A stretch of 64,000 nt of DNA from Burkholderiales bacterium 67-32. GTDB lineage: Bacteria; Pseudomonadota; Gammaproteobacteria; Burkholderiales; Burkholderiaceae_B. Shown here piece by piece: positions 1 through 9,000 of this stretch. Each line of letters begins with the position of its first letter. Within the stretch, counting starts at the first letter, position 1. The translations under genes and the position numbers were made by a program. The notes below the pieces were generated by a model, which was not told the origin of the DNA, searched no databases, and was given only the letters and a program-made list of their open reading frames with translations. The stretch is taken from NCBI GenBank assembly GCA_001898625.1, contig MKUP01000027.1:253799-317798 (forward strand), read 5' to 3'.

Positions 1-459
1 CGAACCGCCAGGGTTGGAGGTGCGGCACAGCACGATCACGCCGCGGTCCGGCCAGGCGAAATAGGGTTCGATCGAGTCCGAGCCCATGTAGGGGCTGACG
101 GTGACGGCATCGGCGCCGTAGCGCTCGAAGGCCTCGGCGGCGTACTGTTCGGCCGTGGAGCCGATGTCGCCGCGCTTGGCGTCCAGCACCAGCGGGATGT
201 CGGGGTGGTGTTCCTTGATGTGCCGGCACAGCGCCTCGAGTTGGTCCTCGGCGCGGCGGGCGGCGAAATAGGCGATCTGGGGCTTGAACGCGCACGCGTA
301 GGGCGCGGTGATGTCGGTGATGGCCCGGCAGAAGTCGAAGATGCGGTCGGCCCGTCCGCGCAGTTCAGCGGGAAAGCGGGCGGGATCCGGGTCCAGGCCG
401 ACGGTCAGCAGGGAGTCGGACGCGGCCCAGGCCTGCGTCAGTTTACGGGTGAAAGACAT
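1..459 (-). CDS. pyrF: Orotidine 5'-phosphate decarboxylase, type 2 (3' part cut by the window edge)
   Basis: N-terminal 153 codons of the enzyme that decarboxylates OMP to UMP, the last step of de novo pyrimidine synthesis, in the cytosol. The translation starts [11 protein letters not shown], has the substrate-site LTVGLDPDP near residue 20, the FKPQIAYF segment near 60, and the catalytic-type [14 protein letters not shown] stretch near residues 90-105. This is the longer (about 270 aa) type 2 PyrF form of many beta-proteobacteria; the rest lies beyond base 1. The ATG at 459-457 is the first in frame that keeps the family N terminus. It is followed upstream by dgkA in the same orientation with about 80 bp between. 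Confidence 0.93.
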   Translation of the reverse strand, partial: MSFTRKLTQAWAASDSLLTVGLDPDPARFPAELRGRADRIFDFCRAITDITAPYACAFKPQIAYFAARRAEDQLEALCRHIKEHHPDIPLVLDAKRGDIGSTAEQYAAEAFERYGADAVTVSPYMGSDSIEPYFAWPDRGVIVLCRTSNPGGS

Positions 460-541
460 GGTGCAAGGGGAACGGAGTCGATCCGCCATTGTAGGATCAT
501 CCGGAAGCGGGCGCGAAACGGCTCGCCTCCCCAAGCCGGTC

Positions 542-934
542 CTAGGCCAGCAGCCGGCCCGCCAGTACGTGTATCCAGAGCCCCGCCGAGAACAGCAGAG
601 ACAGCATCACGGCCGCGCTGCCCAGGTCCTTGGCACGGCCCAGCAGCGGGTGGGTTTCCACCGACAGGGCGTCGGCCAGCGCCTCCACCGCGGAATTGAG
701 CAATTCCACCACCAGCACCAGCAGCATGCTGAACAGCAGCAGCAGGACTTCGGTGGTGTCGCGGCCCAGCCAGACCGCCGCCGGCACCAGGATGATGACC
801 AGCGCGACTTCCTGGCGGAACGCGGCCTCGTATTTGAGCGCGGCGCCCAGGCCCTGCAGCGAATAGCGCCAGGCGCGGAAGACCCGCTGGAGGCCGCCGG
901 TGCTCTTGTAGGGAGAATGCTGTTGATCGGTCAT
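542..934 (-). CDS. dgkA: Diacylglycerol kinase (prokaryotic DgkA)
   Basis: A 130-residue inner-membrane kinase that phosphorylates diacylglycerol to phosphatidic acid, recycling lipid from membrane-derived glycan synthesis. It has three predicted membrane segments (about residues 37-55, 60-80 and 100-125) and the family signature [12 protein letters not shown] with its catalytic Glu, followed by a KDLGSAAV segment, close to the E. coli enzyme in length. I chose the ATG at 934 ([10 protein letters not shown]); the open frame extends upstream but that extension has no family resemblance. Transcribed toward pyrF and divergent from the Bug receptor at 1087. Confidence 0.93.
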   Translation of the reverse strand: MTDQQHSPYKSTGGLQRVFRAWRYSLQGLGAALKYEAAFRQEVALVIILVPAAVWLGRDTTEVLLLLFSMLLVLVVELLNSAVEALADALSVETHPLLGRAKDLGSAAVMLSLLFSAGLWIHVLAGRLLA

Positions 935-1086
935 CGGAACGGGGTAGGGAAGGGTCGGCCGCAGGATACAGCGAAACGCGTCCGCGGCGCATGCTTCGGG
1001 TTTGCAACAATGGTCGGAGCCGGACGCCGATGTTGACATAGAGCCCGCTGGAAGATTCCCCACTGATACAAGAAGGAGACGCACCC

Positions 1087-2067
1087 ATGAGGCATTTCCC
1101 GTCATCGGCCCGGGCGGCCTGCCTGGCCACTCTGGTTTCCCTGGTGTCCGCCGGTCCCGCCGCCGCGGCCTCGTATCCGGACAAGCCGGTACGCGTGGTG
1201 GTCGGTTTCTCGGCCGGCGGCACCACCGACGTCGCGGCCCGCATCATCGCCAAGGAACTCGGCGAAGACCTGGGCCAGAGCTTCGTGGTCGAGAATAAGC
1301 CCGGGGCCGGCAGCAACATCGGCGCCGAACTGGTCGCCCGTGCCAAGCCCGACGGCTACACGCTGTACATGGTGGCCGTCACCAGCACCATCAACCAGAC
1401 CCTGTACAAGAACCTGAGCTTCGACATCGTCAAGGATTTCGCGCCCATCGCGCTGGTCATCAAGGTGCCCAACATCCTGGTGGTCAATCCGTCGCTGCCG
1501 GTCAAGAACGTCAAGGAACTGGTGGCCTACGTCAAGGCGCATCCGGACAAGCTCTCGTATGCGTCGTCGGGCAGCGGCACGTCCATCCACATGGCCGGCG
1601 AACTGTTCAAGCTGCGGGCCGGCGTGGACATTCCCCATATTCCGTACAAGGGCAGCGCTCCCGCCCTGACCGACCTGATCGGCAACCAGGTGCAGCTGAT
1701 GTTCGACAACATGCCCTCGGCCTGGCCGCACGTGCAGGCCGGCAAGCTGCGCGCGCTGGCGGTCACCACGGCCGAGCGCTCGGCCACCGCGCCCGAGCTG
1801 CCGACCATGATGGAATCAGGCTACGACAAGTTCGACGTGTCGTCGTGGTTCGGGCTGATCGCGCCCAAGGGCACGCCGCCCGACGTCATCGCCAAGGTCA
1901 ACGCCTCCGTGCAGAAGGCGCTGGCCAAGCCGGACGTGCAGCAGCGCTTCAAGGACCTGGGCGCCGTCACGGCCAAGACCACGCCGGAGCAGTTCGGCGC
2001 CTTTATCAAGGACGAAGTCGATACCTGGGCAACGGTGGTCAAGGCCTCCGGCGCCAAGGTCGAGTAG
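1087..2067 (+). CDS. Bug-family tripartite tricarboxylate transporter substrate receptor (TctC-like)
   Basis: A 326-residue periplasmic binding protein with a Sec signal peptide ending near AAAASYPDKP (about residue 28). Bug hallmarks follow: PVRVVVGFSAGGTTDVAARI, the VVENKPGAGSNIG loop, DGYTLYM, the SGSGTSIHMAGELF segment and the PHIPYKG motif. Family members bind carboxylates or other small organic ions and deliver them to TctAB-type carriers, but no TctA/TctB gene is near. A good ribosome-binding site (AAGGAG) precedes the ATG. It is convergent with the end of the cellulose operon. The ligand cannot be told from sequence. Confidence 0.9.
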   Translation: MRHFPSSARAACLATLVSLVSAGPAAAASYPDKPVRVVVGFSAGGTTDVAARIIAKELGEDLGQSFVVENKPGAGSNIGAELVARAKPDGYTLYMVAVTSTINQTLYKNLSFDIVKDFAPIALVIKVPNILVVNPSLPVKNVKELVAYVKAHPDKLSYASSGSGTSIHMAGELFKLRAGVDIPHIPYKGSAPALTDLIGNQVQLMFDNMPSAWPHVQAGKLRALAVTTAERSATAPELPTMMESGYDKFDVSSWFGLIAPKGTPPDVIAKVNASVQKALAKPDVQQRFKDLGAVTAKTTPEQFGAFIKDEVDTWATVVKASGAKVE

Positions 2068-2079
2068 CCGCGCCGTCCG

Positions 2080-2103
2080 CCCGCGGCGTCAGCGCGCCGC
2101 GGG
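2080..2103. terminator. GC-rich hairpin at the convergent junction
   Basis: A perfect 9-bp stem (CCCGCGGCG at 2080-2088, CGCCGCGGG at 2095-2103) with a 6-nt loop overlaps the stop codon of the last cellulose-operon gene and lies 12 bp past the stop of the Bug gene. It has no T-tract on either side, so it may only slow polymerase or need Rho. Confidence 0.3.
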
Positions 2104-3228
2104 GGCTTCCCAGATCGTGGTCTCGCCGCCCAGGGGGCGTTGCAGCGAACGCTCCGGGATTTCCCAGACGATCAGGCGGGGAGGCGTGTCGCGGAATTCC
2201 TCGCTCTTGAAATAGGCTTGCGCGGCGCCGGCGAATTCGCCGCCGTCGCGGGCGAAATTGACCACGCGGGTCTGCATCGCGGCCTCCAGGAACGGGACGA
2301 AGTTCGAGTTGCGCGAGTAGGACGTGCCGATCAGGGCCACCCGAGGCAGGTCCGCGTCGCCGAACAGATCGTCCTCGCTGGCCGGGGCGGCGGTGTCCGC
2401 CACCGGTGCGAAGGCCGTGCGCGGCTCCTGGTCCAGGGCCGGCAGCAGCGAGACTGGTAGCCATTCTATGCCGGCCAGCCGGATCAGGTCGCCCTCCAGC
2501 GCTTGCGGCTGGCCCCGCGTCACCGCATAGGCCTGGTGCGGTTGCAGCGCCTGGTCGGCCGAGGGCAGCGCGCGCGCCGCCGCGGCGATGGCGCCGGCCG
2601 CCGCTTCCGCGCCGGCTTCGTTCCAGTGGGTGTCGGTGCGCAGGAAACCCGGCACGGGCAGCTTGAGCAGCGCGGACTCCAGGTCCACGGTCCGTACGCC
2701 GCTGGCTCGCAGGAGGCCGTTCCACTCGCGCAGGCGCTCGTCCAGCGCGGCCGGGCGATAGACGCCGCAGCGTTCGGCGGCCGCGATGCGGCTCTTGTCG
2801 GGCACCGTGGCCACGAGCAGTTCGATGCCGCGCGCGGCCAGCCGCGTCCGCAGGTCGGCGACTTCCCGGGCGCGCGCCCGCAGGGCATCGTCGCCGCCGG
2901 CATGCGGCTCCAGTTCGTCGGCCAGGAACAGCCAGTCCGGGCAGCCCTGGCGCACGCGCGGGCCCAGGTCGCCCACGGCCAGCCAGCTCGCGCCGCGTTC
3001 CAGGCTGGCCGAGCCGGAGGGCAGCGGCGTCTTGGCCAGGGTGTCGGCGATCTCGGCGGTGACCCGTCCGTTCAGGAAGCCGGACCAATCGGGCGCGGTG
3101 CGGGTCAGGGGCAGTTGCTCGACCAGCAGTCCGTAGCCGTTGGACAGCAGGCCCGCCGCCAGGACGGCGGCCATGACGCAGCCCGCGAGCGCGTAGCGGG
3201 GGCCGGAGCGGGAAGAGGTCTTGTCCAT
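2089..3228 (-). CDS. wssI: SGNH-fold O-acetyltransferase, AlgX/AlgJ/WssI-like (cellulose acetylation)
   Basis: A 379-residue exported protein, probably periplasmic and anchored by one N-terminal membrane segment (about residues 12-33). It carries the AlgX/AlgJ catalytic signature: TDTHW with Asp199 and His201, and GTSYS with the candidate nucleophile Ser303. In the Pseudomonas fluorescens wss operon the equivalent protein helps transfer acetyl groups to cellulose exported by BcsAB. The ATG at 3228 overlaps the stop of the MBOAT gene by one base (TGATG), showing translational coupling. It is the last gene of the operon. An exact division of labour with the WssF-like protein is not established from sequence. 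Confidence 0.85.
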   Translation of the reverse strand: MDKTSSRSGPRYALAGCVMAAVLAAGLLSNGYGLLVEQLPLTRTAPDWSGFLNGRVTAEIADTLAKTPLPSGSASLERGASWLAVGDLGPRVRQGCPDWLFLADELEPHAGGDDALRARAREVADLRTRLAARGIELLVATVPDKSRIAAAERCGVYRPAALDERLREWNGLLRASGVRTVDLESALLKLPVPGFLRTDTHWNEAGAEAAAGAIAAAARALPSADQALQPHQAYAVTRGQPQALEGDLIRLAGIEWLPVSLLPALDQEPRTAFAPVADTAAPASEDDLFGDADLPRVALIGTSYSRNSNFVPFLEAAMQTRVVNFARDGGEFAGAAQAYFKSEEFRDTPPRLIVWEIPERSLQRPLGGETTIWEAPAAR

Positions 3229-4637
3229 CAGAACTGGAAGTACAGGAAGGGGACCGCGCCGCGGCTGGCGATCAGCGAGAAACCCAGCAGGAAGCCGGCC
3301 ACCGGCCAGGCGCCGTCCCAGGCGCGCATCAGCGCCGGCCGGCCGCCGCGAGCCAGCCAGGCGTCCACCGCCGGATACACGATGCACAGCACGCCCAGGA
3401 CCATGGCCATCAGGTGGGCGGGGCGAAGCTGGACGCGCAGGGCATCGCCCAGCGCGTAGCCGTTCAGGCCGAACTGGCCGGCATACATGTCCAGGGCCGA
3501 GCCGAAGGAGTGCGCCCGGAACAGCGTCCAGGCCAGCATGACGAACAGCAGGGTCAGCACCCGCGACAGCACGGCGGGCGGCTCGGGCAGCGACGCATGG
3601 CCCCACAGCCGGGTGCCGGCCAGGGCCAGGCCGTGGGCGATGCCCCACAGCAGGTAGTTCCAGTTGTCGCCGCCGTGCCAGAGGCCGGCGATGGCCATGG
3701 TCAGCAGCAGGTTGACGTAGGTGCGCACCTCGCCCTTGCGGTTGCCGCCCAGTGGGATGTAGAGGTAGTCGCGCAGCCAGCTCGACAGCGACAGGTGCCA
3801 GCGGCGCCAGAAGTCCTGGATGCTGGTGGCCAGGTAGGGGTGGTTGAAGTTCTCGGGAAAATGGAAGCCCAGCATCAGGCCCAGGCCGATGGCCATGGCG
3901 CTATAGCCGGCGAAGTCGAAGAACAGCTGCAGGCTGTAGGCGAAGCAGCCCAGCCACGCGTCCAGGAAGGTGGGGGCGGACAGCGAGAAGGCGGTCTGCA
4001 CCAGGGGCGACAGCGTGTCGGCGATCAGCACCTTCATGCCGAAGCCGATCATGAAGCGGCGCGCGCCCTGCGTGAACTGGGGCCAGTCGACGGTACGCTC
4101 GCGCAACTCGCGCGCGACCCAGTCGTAGCGGATGATGGGGCCGGCGATCAGGTGCACGAACATGGCCTGGTAGGCGCCGAAGTTCACCAGGCTGCGGTCG
4201 GCCTGCACGACGCGGCGTTGCACGTCGATCAGGTAGGAAATCGACTGCAGCACGATGAAGGACAGGCCGATGGGCAGCACGATCTTCTGCCAGGGAACGG
4301 GCATCGCGCCGCTCCACGACAGCACCTGGTTGAAGGTCTCGACCAGGATGTTGGCGTACTTGTACCAGCACAGCACGGACAGGTTGATCGCGATGAACGC
4401 CGCCAGCATCAGCATGCGCTGGCGCTCGGTGCGGGTGCTGTCTATGGCCATGCCGCCTATCCAGCCGACCAGGATGAGCGCGATGAACAGCAACAGCAGC
4501 AGCGGGCTCCACCAGCCGTAGAAGATCCAACTGGAGAACATCAGTACGGCATTGCGCCAGGACGCCGGCACGGCCGCGTAGACGAGCAGGAACAGCGGCA
4601 GGAACAGCGTGAGGAATTCCAGCGACGCAAAGACCAT
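3228..4637 (-). CDS. wssH: MBOAT-family O-acetyltransferase, AlgI/WssH-like
   Basis: A 469-residue polytopic inner-membrane acyltransferase expected to pass acetyl groups from a cytoplasmic donor across the membrane for cellulose O-acetylation. The N terminus MVFASLEFLTLFLPLFL is typical of AlgI-like proteins. The MBOAT signature region includes FNHPYLATSIQDFWRRWH, then SSWLRDYLYIPLGG near residues 280-300, and the catalytic-His segment AGLWHGGDNWNYLLWG near residues 315-330. Length matches AlgI and WssH. It lies 34 bp downstream of the AlgF-like gene and overlaps the WssI-like gene by one base. The bcs context makes cellulose, rather than alginate, the likely acceptor; no alginate genes are present. 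Confidence 0.9.
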   Translation of the reverse strand: MVFASLEFLTLFLPLFLLVYAAVPASWRNAVLMFSSWIFYGWWSPLLLLLFIALILVGWIGGMAIDSTRTERQRMLMLAAFIAINLSVLCWYKYANILVETFNQVLSWSGAMPVPWQKIVLPIGLSFIVLQSISYLIDVQRRVVQADRSLVNFGAYQAMFVHLIAGPIIRYDWVARELRERTVDWPQFTQGARRFMIGFGMKVLIADTLSPLVQTAFSLSAPTFLDAWLGCFAYSLQLFFDFAGYSAMAIGLGLMLGFHFPENFNHPYLATSIQDFWRRWHLSLSSWLRDYLYIPLGGNRKGEVRTYVNLLLTMAIAGLWHGGDNWNYLLWGIAHGLALAGTRLWGHASLPEPPAVLSRVLTLLFVMLAWTLFRAHSFGSALDMYAGQFGLNGYALGDALRVQLRPAHLMAMVLGVLCIVYPAVDAWLARGGRPALMRAWDGAWPVAGFLLGFSLIASRGAVPFLYFQF

Positions 4638-4671
4638 GGGGACGACCTGTGGGGGAACTCGGGAAGCGGCG

Positions 4672-5325
4672 TCAGCGGGTCAGTGCGTCGTCGGCGAACA
4701 GCGTGCGGGGGCCCTGGGGGCCGGGGACGACCAGGACCGTATAGCGCTGGCCGGCCTCGAGCGCGCCCAGGTCGCGGGCCGCGCCTTGCGGCTTGCCGTC
4801 GCAGGTCAGTTCCACCGACACCGCCACGGGGTTGATCAGGCGGCGTTTGGTCTGGCCCTGGCCGACGTTCTCGAAGATGCCGACGTTGCGGCCGGCCGTG
4901 CGCAGCCCGGCCTGTCGGCAGGCAGGATCGGCGTTGTAGAGCGCCAGCGAGGCGCGCATGGCGTTGAAGTCGTCGGGGGATTCCTTGATGACCACGGTCG
5001 CTTTCTTGTCCAGTGCGACGACGGTGGCGAACTCGCCGGGCTTGACCGTGACCGACACCGGCAGGTTCTGGCCGCCCCCGGTCAGGGTGCCCTTGACCGG
5101 CTTGCTGGCGGCCACCGGCATGAAGCCGGAAGCGGGCTTGTCCGCCGGCAGCGACAGCGTCGCGCTGGAGCCGGCGGCCTGGACCTCCAGCGGCCCGGAC
5201 GTGGCGTTGACGAAGCGCACGAAGGCCGAATCCTCGGCGGGGCCCGTCGGATAGAGCGCAATGCCGGCCGCGTGCGCGCTCAGCGCGGGCAGGCAGGCCA
5301 GTGCCGCGATCAGGGTGGGTTTCAT
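4672..5325 (-). CDS. wssG: AlgF/WssG-like periplasmic acetylation protein
   Basis: A 217-residue exported protein with a clear signal peptide (MKPTLIAALACLPALSAHAA). It has the two-part layout of AlgF proteins: beta-rich halves, with SAFVRFVNAT near residues 33-42 and a second half containing CDGKPQGAARDLGALEAGQRYTVLV. AlgF-type proteins are thought to carry or hand over acetyl groups in the periplasm between the MBOAT protein and the SGNH transferase. The ATG at 5325 overlaps the stop of the WssF-like gene (ATGA), so the two are translationally coupled. Family recognition rests on context and general pattern rather than a catalytic motif. Confidence 0.78.
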   Translation of the reverse strand: MKPTLIAALACLPALSAHAAGIALYPTGPAEDSAFVRFVNATSGPLEVQAAGSSATLSLPADKPASGFMPVAASKPVKGTLTGGGQNLPVSVTVKPGEFATVVALDKKATVVIKESPDDFNAMRASLALYNADPACRQAGLRTAGRNVGIFENVGQGQTKRRLINPVAVSVELTCDGKPQGAARDLGALEAGQRYTVLVVPGPQGPRTLFADDALTR

Positions 5326-5984
5326 TTACCGTTGGCTCCCTTGGTTGCCGGCGGGCTGGCCAGCGCCTGCGTGATGGCCGAGCCCCACGCGTTGTAGCCG
5401 GCCTGCGTGAAGTGCTGGCCGTCCACCGTGGCCCATTGTCCGGGCTTGGCGAATTTCAGCGAGTCGATGTATTGGCAGGGCGGCACATTGGCTTCCAGGA
5501 ACTTCGACATCAGCTGGACGCGGGGGTAGGTCTTGCCGTACTTGCCGCCTTCGCTGCCCCAGGCCGGCCCCACCCATGCGCACTTGGTGTTGGTGGAGGA
5601 AATGGCCTTGACCAGCGAGGTCGTTTGTTGCCAGGCCCAGGTCTTGGGGAAGTCCGGCTTGGTATAGGCGGCCATCGTGTCGCCGAAGACCAGGACGACG
5701 AGGTCGGGCTTTTCCTTGGCGATCAATTGCGAAATGGGTTCGGTCACGGCGGCCTTGCCCTTGACGACCGCCTTGGCGCTGCCGATGCGCTCGGCGCCGC
5801 CGCAGGAGCCGGGCGTGGCGGTCAGCCACTCGGCGGGCGTCGAGCCGCACACGCCTATGGTGTGCACGCTCTTTGCCCCCTGCCGGAGCAGGCCGTCATG
5901 CAGCGACCCGATCAGGTAGGACGGGGTGGCCAGGTGGCTGTCGCCGATGATGAGGATCGTCAGGCCAGCGATCAATGAAACCAT
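5322..5984 (-). CDS. wssF: SGNH/GDSL hydrolase-like protein, WssF-like
   Basis: A 220-residue protein with an N-terminal hydrophobic stretch, then the SGNH block I motif IIGDSHLATPSYL (Ser near residue 16), VVLVFGDTMAAY near 95-106, and a C-terminal DGQHFTQAGYNAWG containing the Asp-x-x-His pair. Size and position, directly after bcsC and before the AlgF-like gene, match WssF of the Pseudomonas wss operon, which is needed for cellulose acetylation. A GGAG ribosome site sits 6 nt before the ATG. It starts 40 bp after bcsC ends. Whether it acts as acetyltransferase or esterase is not decidable here. Confidence 0.8.
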   Translation of the reverse strand: MVSLIAGLTILIIGDSHLATPSYLIGSLHDGLLRQGAKSVHTIGVCGSTPAEWLTATPGSCGGAERIGSAKAVVKGKAAVTEPISQLIAKEKPDLVVLVFGDTMAAYTKPDFPKTWAWQQTTSLVKAISSTNTKCAWVGPAWGSEGGKYGKTYPRVQLMSKFLEANVPPCQYIDSLKFAKPGQWATVDGQHFTQAGYNAWGSAITQALASPPATKGANGK

Positions 5985-6024
5985 TTCGTACTCCGGTGAT
6001 GCCTACAGCAGTAAGGTGATGCGG

Positions 6025-9000
6025 TTACTCGCTCGCGTAGGGCGAAGCGAAGGGAGGTACCGGCATGGGGACCGGCCCCGTTTGCCGCTCGAGAGCATAG
6101 CGTACGTAGACGCCTCCCCTGTATTGCCGATAGTCGCGTGCGTTGTCGATGCTGAAATTGCCGCCCAGGAACCACTTGGGCGCGAGCTGGTATTCGGCGG
6201 CCAGCGCGAGGCCGTAGCCGATGCCGGTCTTGCTCTGGCCGGCGTAGCTGGCCTGCGTGCCATAGGCCGCGGCGATGGCTTCGGCCTGGGCCTGGCGGGC
6301 CGGATCCGAGAAGTAGTTCGCGGCGTCCTGCTTGATGTGCTGCACGCCGATCGCGCCCTTGATCTGGTAGCTGAAGCGGCCCTGGCGCTCCGCCCACGCC
6401 AGCGGCACGCTGAGCGCGACGAAGCGCTGCGGGCTGAAGTAGCCGCCGTTGCCCACCGTGTAGTAGCCCTGGTTCTTGTCGTAGCCGAAGACGGTCAGGT
6501 CCAGGCCCGAGGTGAGGGTGCGGTTGGGTTCGCGGATGAGCTGCGTATAGAAACCCGCGCCGCCCGAGAGCCGGCTGTTCGACTGCACGTTGTGGCCGTT
6601 CAGGCTGTGCCAGCCCAGGCTGCCGTAGAAACCGTAGCCATCGTAGTTCAGGCCGCCGCGCAGGCGTCCGCCCGTGGCCGTCACGCCGCCCCAGCTTTCG
6701 CCGGTCCGGCTGTCGCGCGCGCCTGCGTAGGAAAGAACCGTATCGGTGACCGCGCGGCGCGAGGCTTCCACGCCATAGGACAGGCGCGGGCCGTCCTCGT
6801 TGGCGACTTCGCCGTCGAAGCGGGCGCCGCCCACGATGTTCTGGTAGCGGAAACCGAAGGGCGTGACGCCCAGATCCAGCTTCAGTCCCGACAACTGGTA
6901 GCCCACCGCGACGCCCACGCCGCTGGCGTTCTGCGAGCCGGGCGCGCCGACGGCGCCCTGCTGCTGGGCATTCGCGGCGGCGGGGCCGCCGCCGAACTGG
7001 CTGCTGGTCGCGAAATCGCCGCCGACCGAGCCGGCGCGCAGCGTGACCGGGGTGGCCTGGACATAGGCGCGGCCGTCGCCGACGGGGAAGTCCACCGTGA
7101 CCGGCGTTTCCACGTCCAGCATGCGGCCCATGCCGCCGGCGCCGTTGTGCTGGCGCATGGTCGTGCCGACGGTGATGGTTGCGCTGCGGGCCTGCTGGAT
7201 CGCGTCCAGTTCTTCTTCCAGCGTTTTGGGCGCCGCAGGCGCGGCCGAGGCCGAGGCCTTGGCCAGGTTGGCCTGCGAGCCATCGGGCCGGCGGAAGGGG
7301 GACGGCGGCAGGGTGGGCGCGGGCTCGAGGCCGATCACCGGGTCGGGGATGGCTCCGGGCGAGGGCGGCGGGACGGTGCCCGGAGGCGGCGCCGATACCG
7401 TGGCGACGAAAGGTGCCTGTACGGTCGCGGACTCCAGGTCCGCGCGGACCGACGAGACGACCGGCGCCGGCTCCTTGCTGGACGACGCGCGTGCCACCGG
7501 CAGAGGGGCGGCCAGCGCCGCGGGCGCGGGTGCGGCCGTGGCGCGTCCGCCGTCTCCGCGTGCCGCCGCGGCGTAGGCGGCGGGCGCGGTAACCTGGGAG
7601 CCGAAGACGGGGCCGCCGTAGGAGACGGTCGCCGTGTCCGCCGGCGCCGTGCCCGCCAATCGCTGGGCCGGCGGATTGCTGCGGACCTGGCCGGGGAGGC
7701 TGGCGAAGGGATTGTCGTCGTTGGCCCGGGGGGCCGGCGCCGCCGCCGTCGTCTGCTGGGCAGCCGGAACCTTGGCCGCGGCCTGCGCGGCCAGGGCCGC
7801 CTTCAGGTATTCCGCCGCCTTGCCGCTCTTGCCCATGCTGTTGTAGACCCGGCCGACCGAGGCGAGCACCGTCGGGTTGTTGGGTTGCAGGCTGACGGCC
7901 TTGGCCAGCGCCGCTTCGGCGTAGTCGGTATTCCTGGCCTGTACCGCGGTCTGGGCGGCGGCGGTCAGCAGTTCGGCATTGTCCGGATCCTTCTCCAGCA
8001 ACTGCCGGTGCAGGGCCAGCGCCTTGGCGCCGTCGCCGGCGGCCGAGTACATGCGCGCCAGCGCCCCCACGACCAGCGGGTCGTTGGGATACTTCGCCAG
8101 CATCGGCGCCAGCACGTCGTAGGCGTCGGCGATGCGGCCGCGCTGGCGCAGCGCCTCGGCCTGGCGCACGGTATAGAGTTTGCGCAGGTCCTCGAAACTG
8201 CGGGTCTGGCGGTCGTTCAGCGTCTGCGTCTGCAATTGCCGCAGGATGCCCGCGGCCTCGGCGTCCTGGTCGGTCTTGAGCAGCACGACCGTGTATTGCA
8301 GCAGCAGGTCGTTCTCGGGGGTGGGCGTGCGGGCCATCGCCTGGCGCAACAGGCTCAGGGCATGCATGTTGTCGCCGGCGTCGATGTAAGCCGCCGCGAG
8401 CGAGCCGACCTGTCCCGGATTCTGCGCCGCCTCGGTTTCCAACTGCGCGAGGATGGCCTTGGCCTGGTCCGGCTTGCCGGCCCGCGCGAGCGTGACGGCC
8501 TGCGACATCTGGTACTGGGTCCAGGCGAGTTTCTGCAGGTCGATGACTTCCTTGGTCCTGTTGCGCGCCGGGATCTTGTCCAGCGTCTTGAGCGCCGCGT
8601 CCCAGTCCTGGACTTCGGCGGACAACAGGGCGCTGGCCTGCAGCGCGCCAGGGTCGTCGGGGTTGGTCAGCAGCAGGCCGTCGACCACGCCCCGCGCTTC
8701 GGCGATGCTGCCCGTCTTCAGGTACAGGCGCGCCAGTTCCAGGCGTAGCCAGGCATCGTCGGGATTGGCGCGCATGCCGTCTTCCAGCAGCCGTCGCGCG
8801 GCGGCGTAGTCGCCCCGTTCGCTCGCCTTGCGGGCATCGCTGCGTGCCTGGGTGGCGCGCAATTGGCCGACGCTGCCTATCTTCTGCTGGTCGGCCGGGC
8901 TCAGTTGCGAGACCAGCCGCAGCGCTTCCTCCATGCGGTCGGTCTGCGCCAGCACGTTCACCAGGCCTTGCAGAGCGGAAAGGTTGTCCTTGTCGCGCGC

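Noticed and set aside
5926..8748. Very long plus-strand open frame (940 codons) opposite bcsC
   Set aside because: Antisense shadow: Arg/Gly/Ala-rich with no domain sense, caused by GC-rich codon use of bcsC on the other strand.
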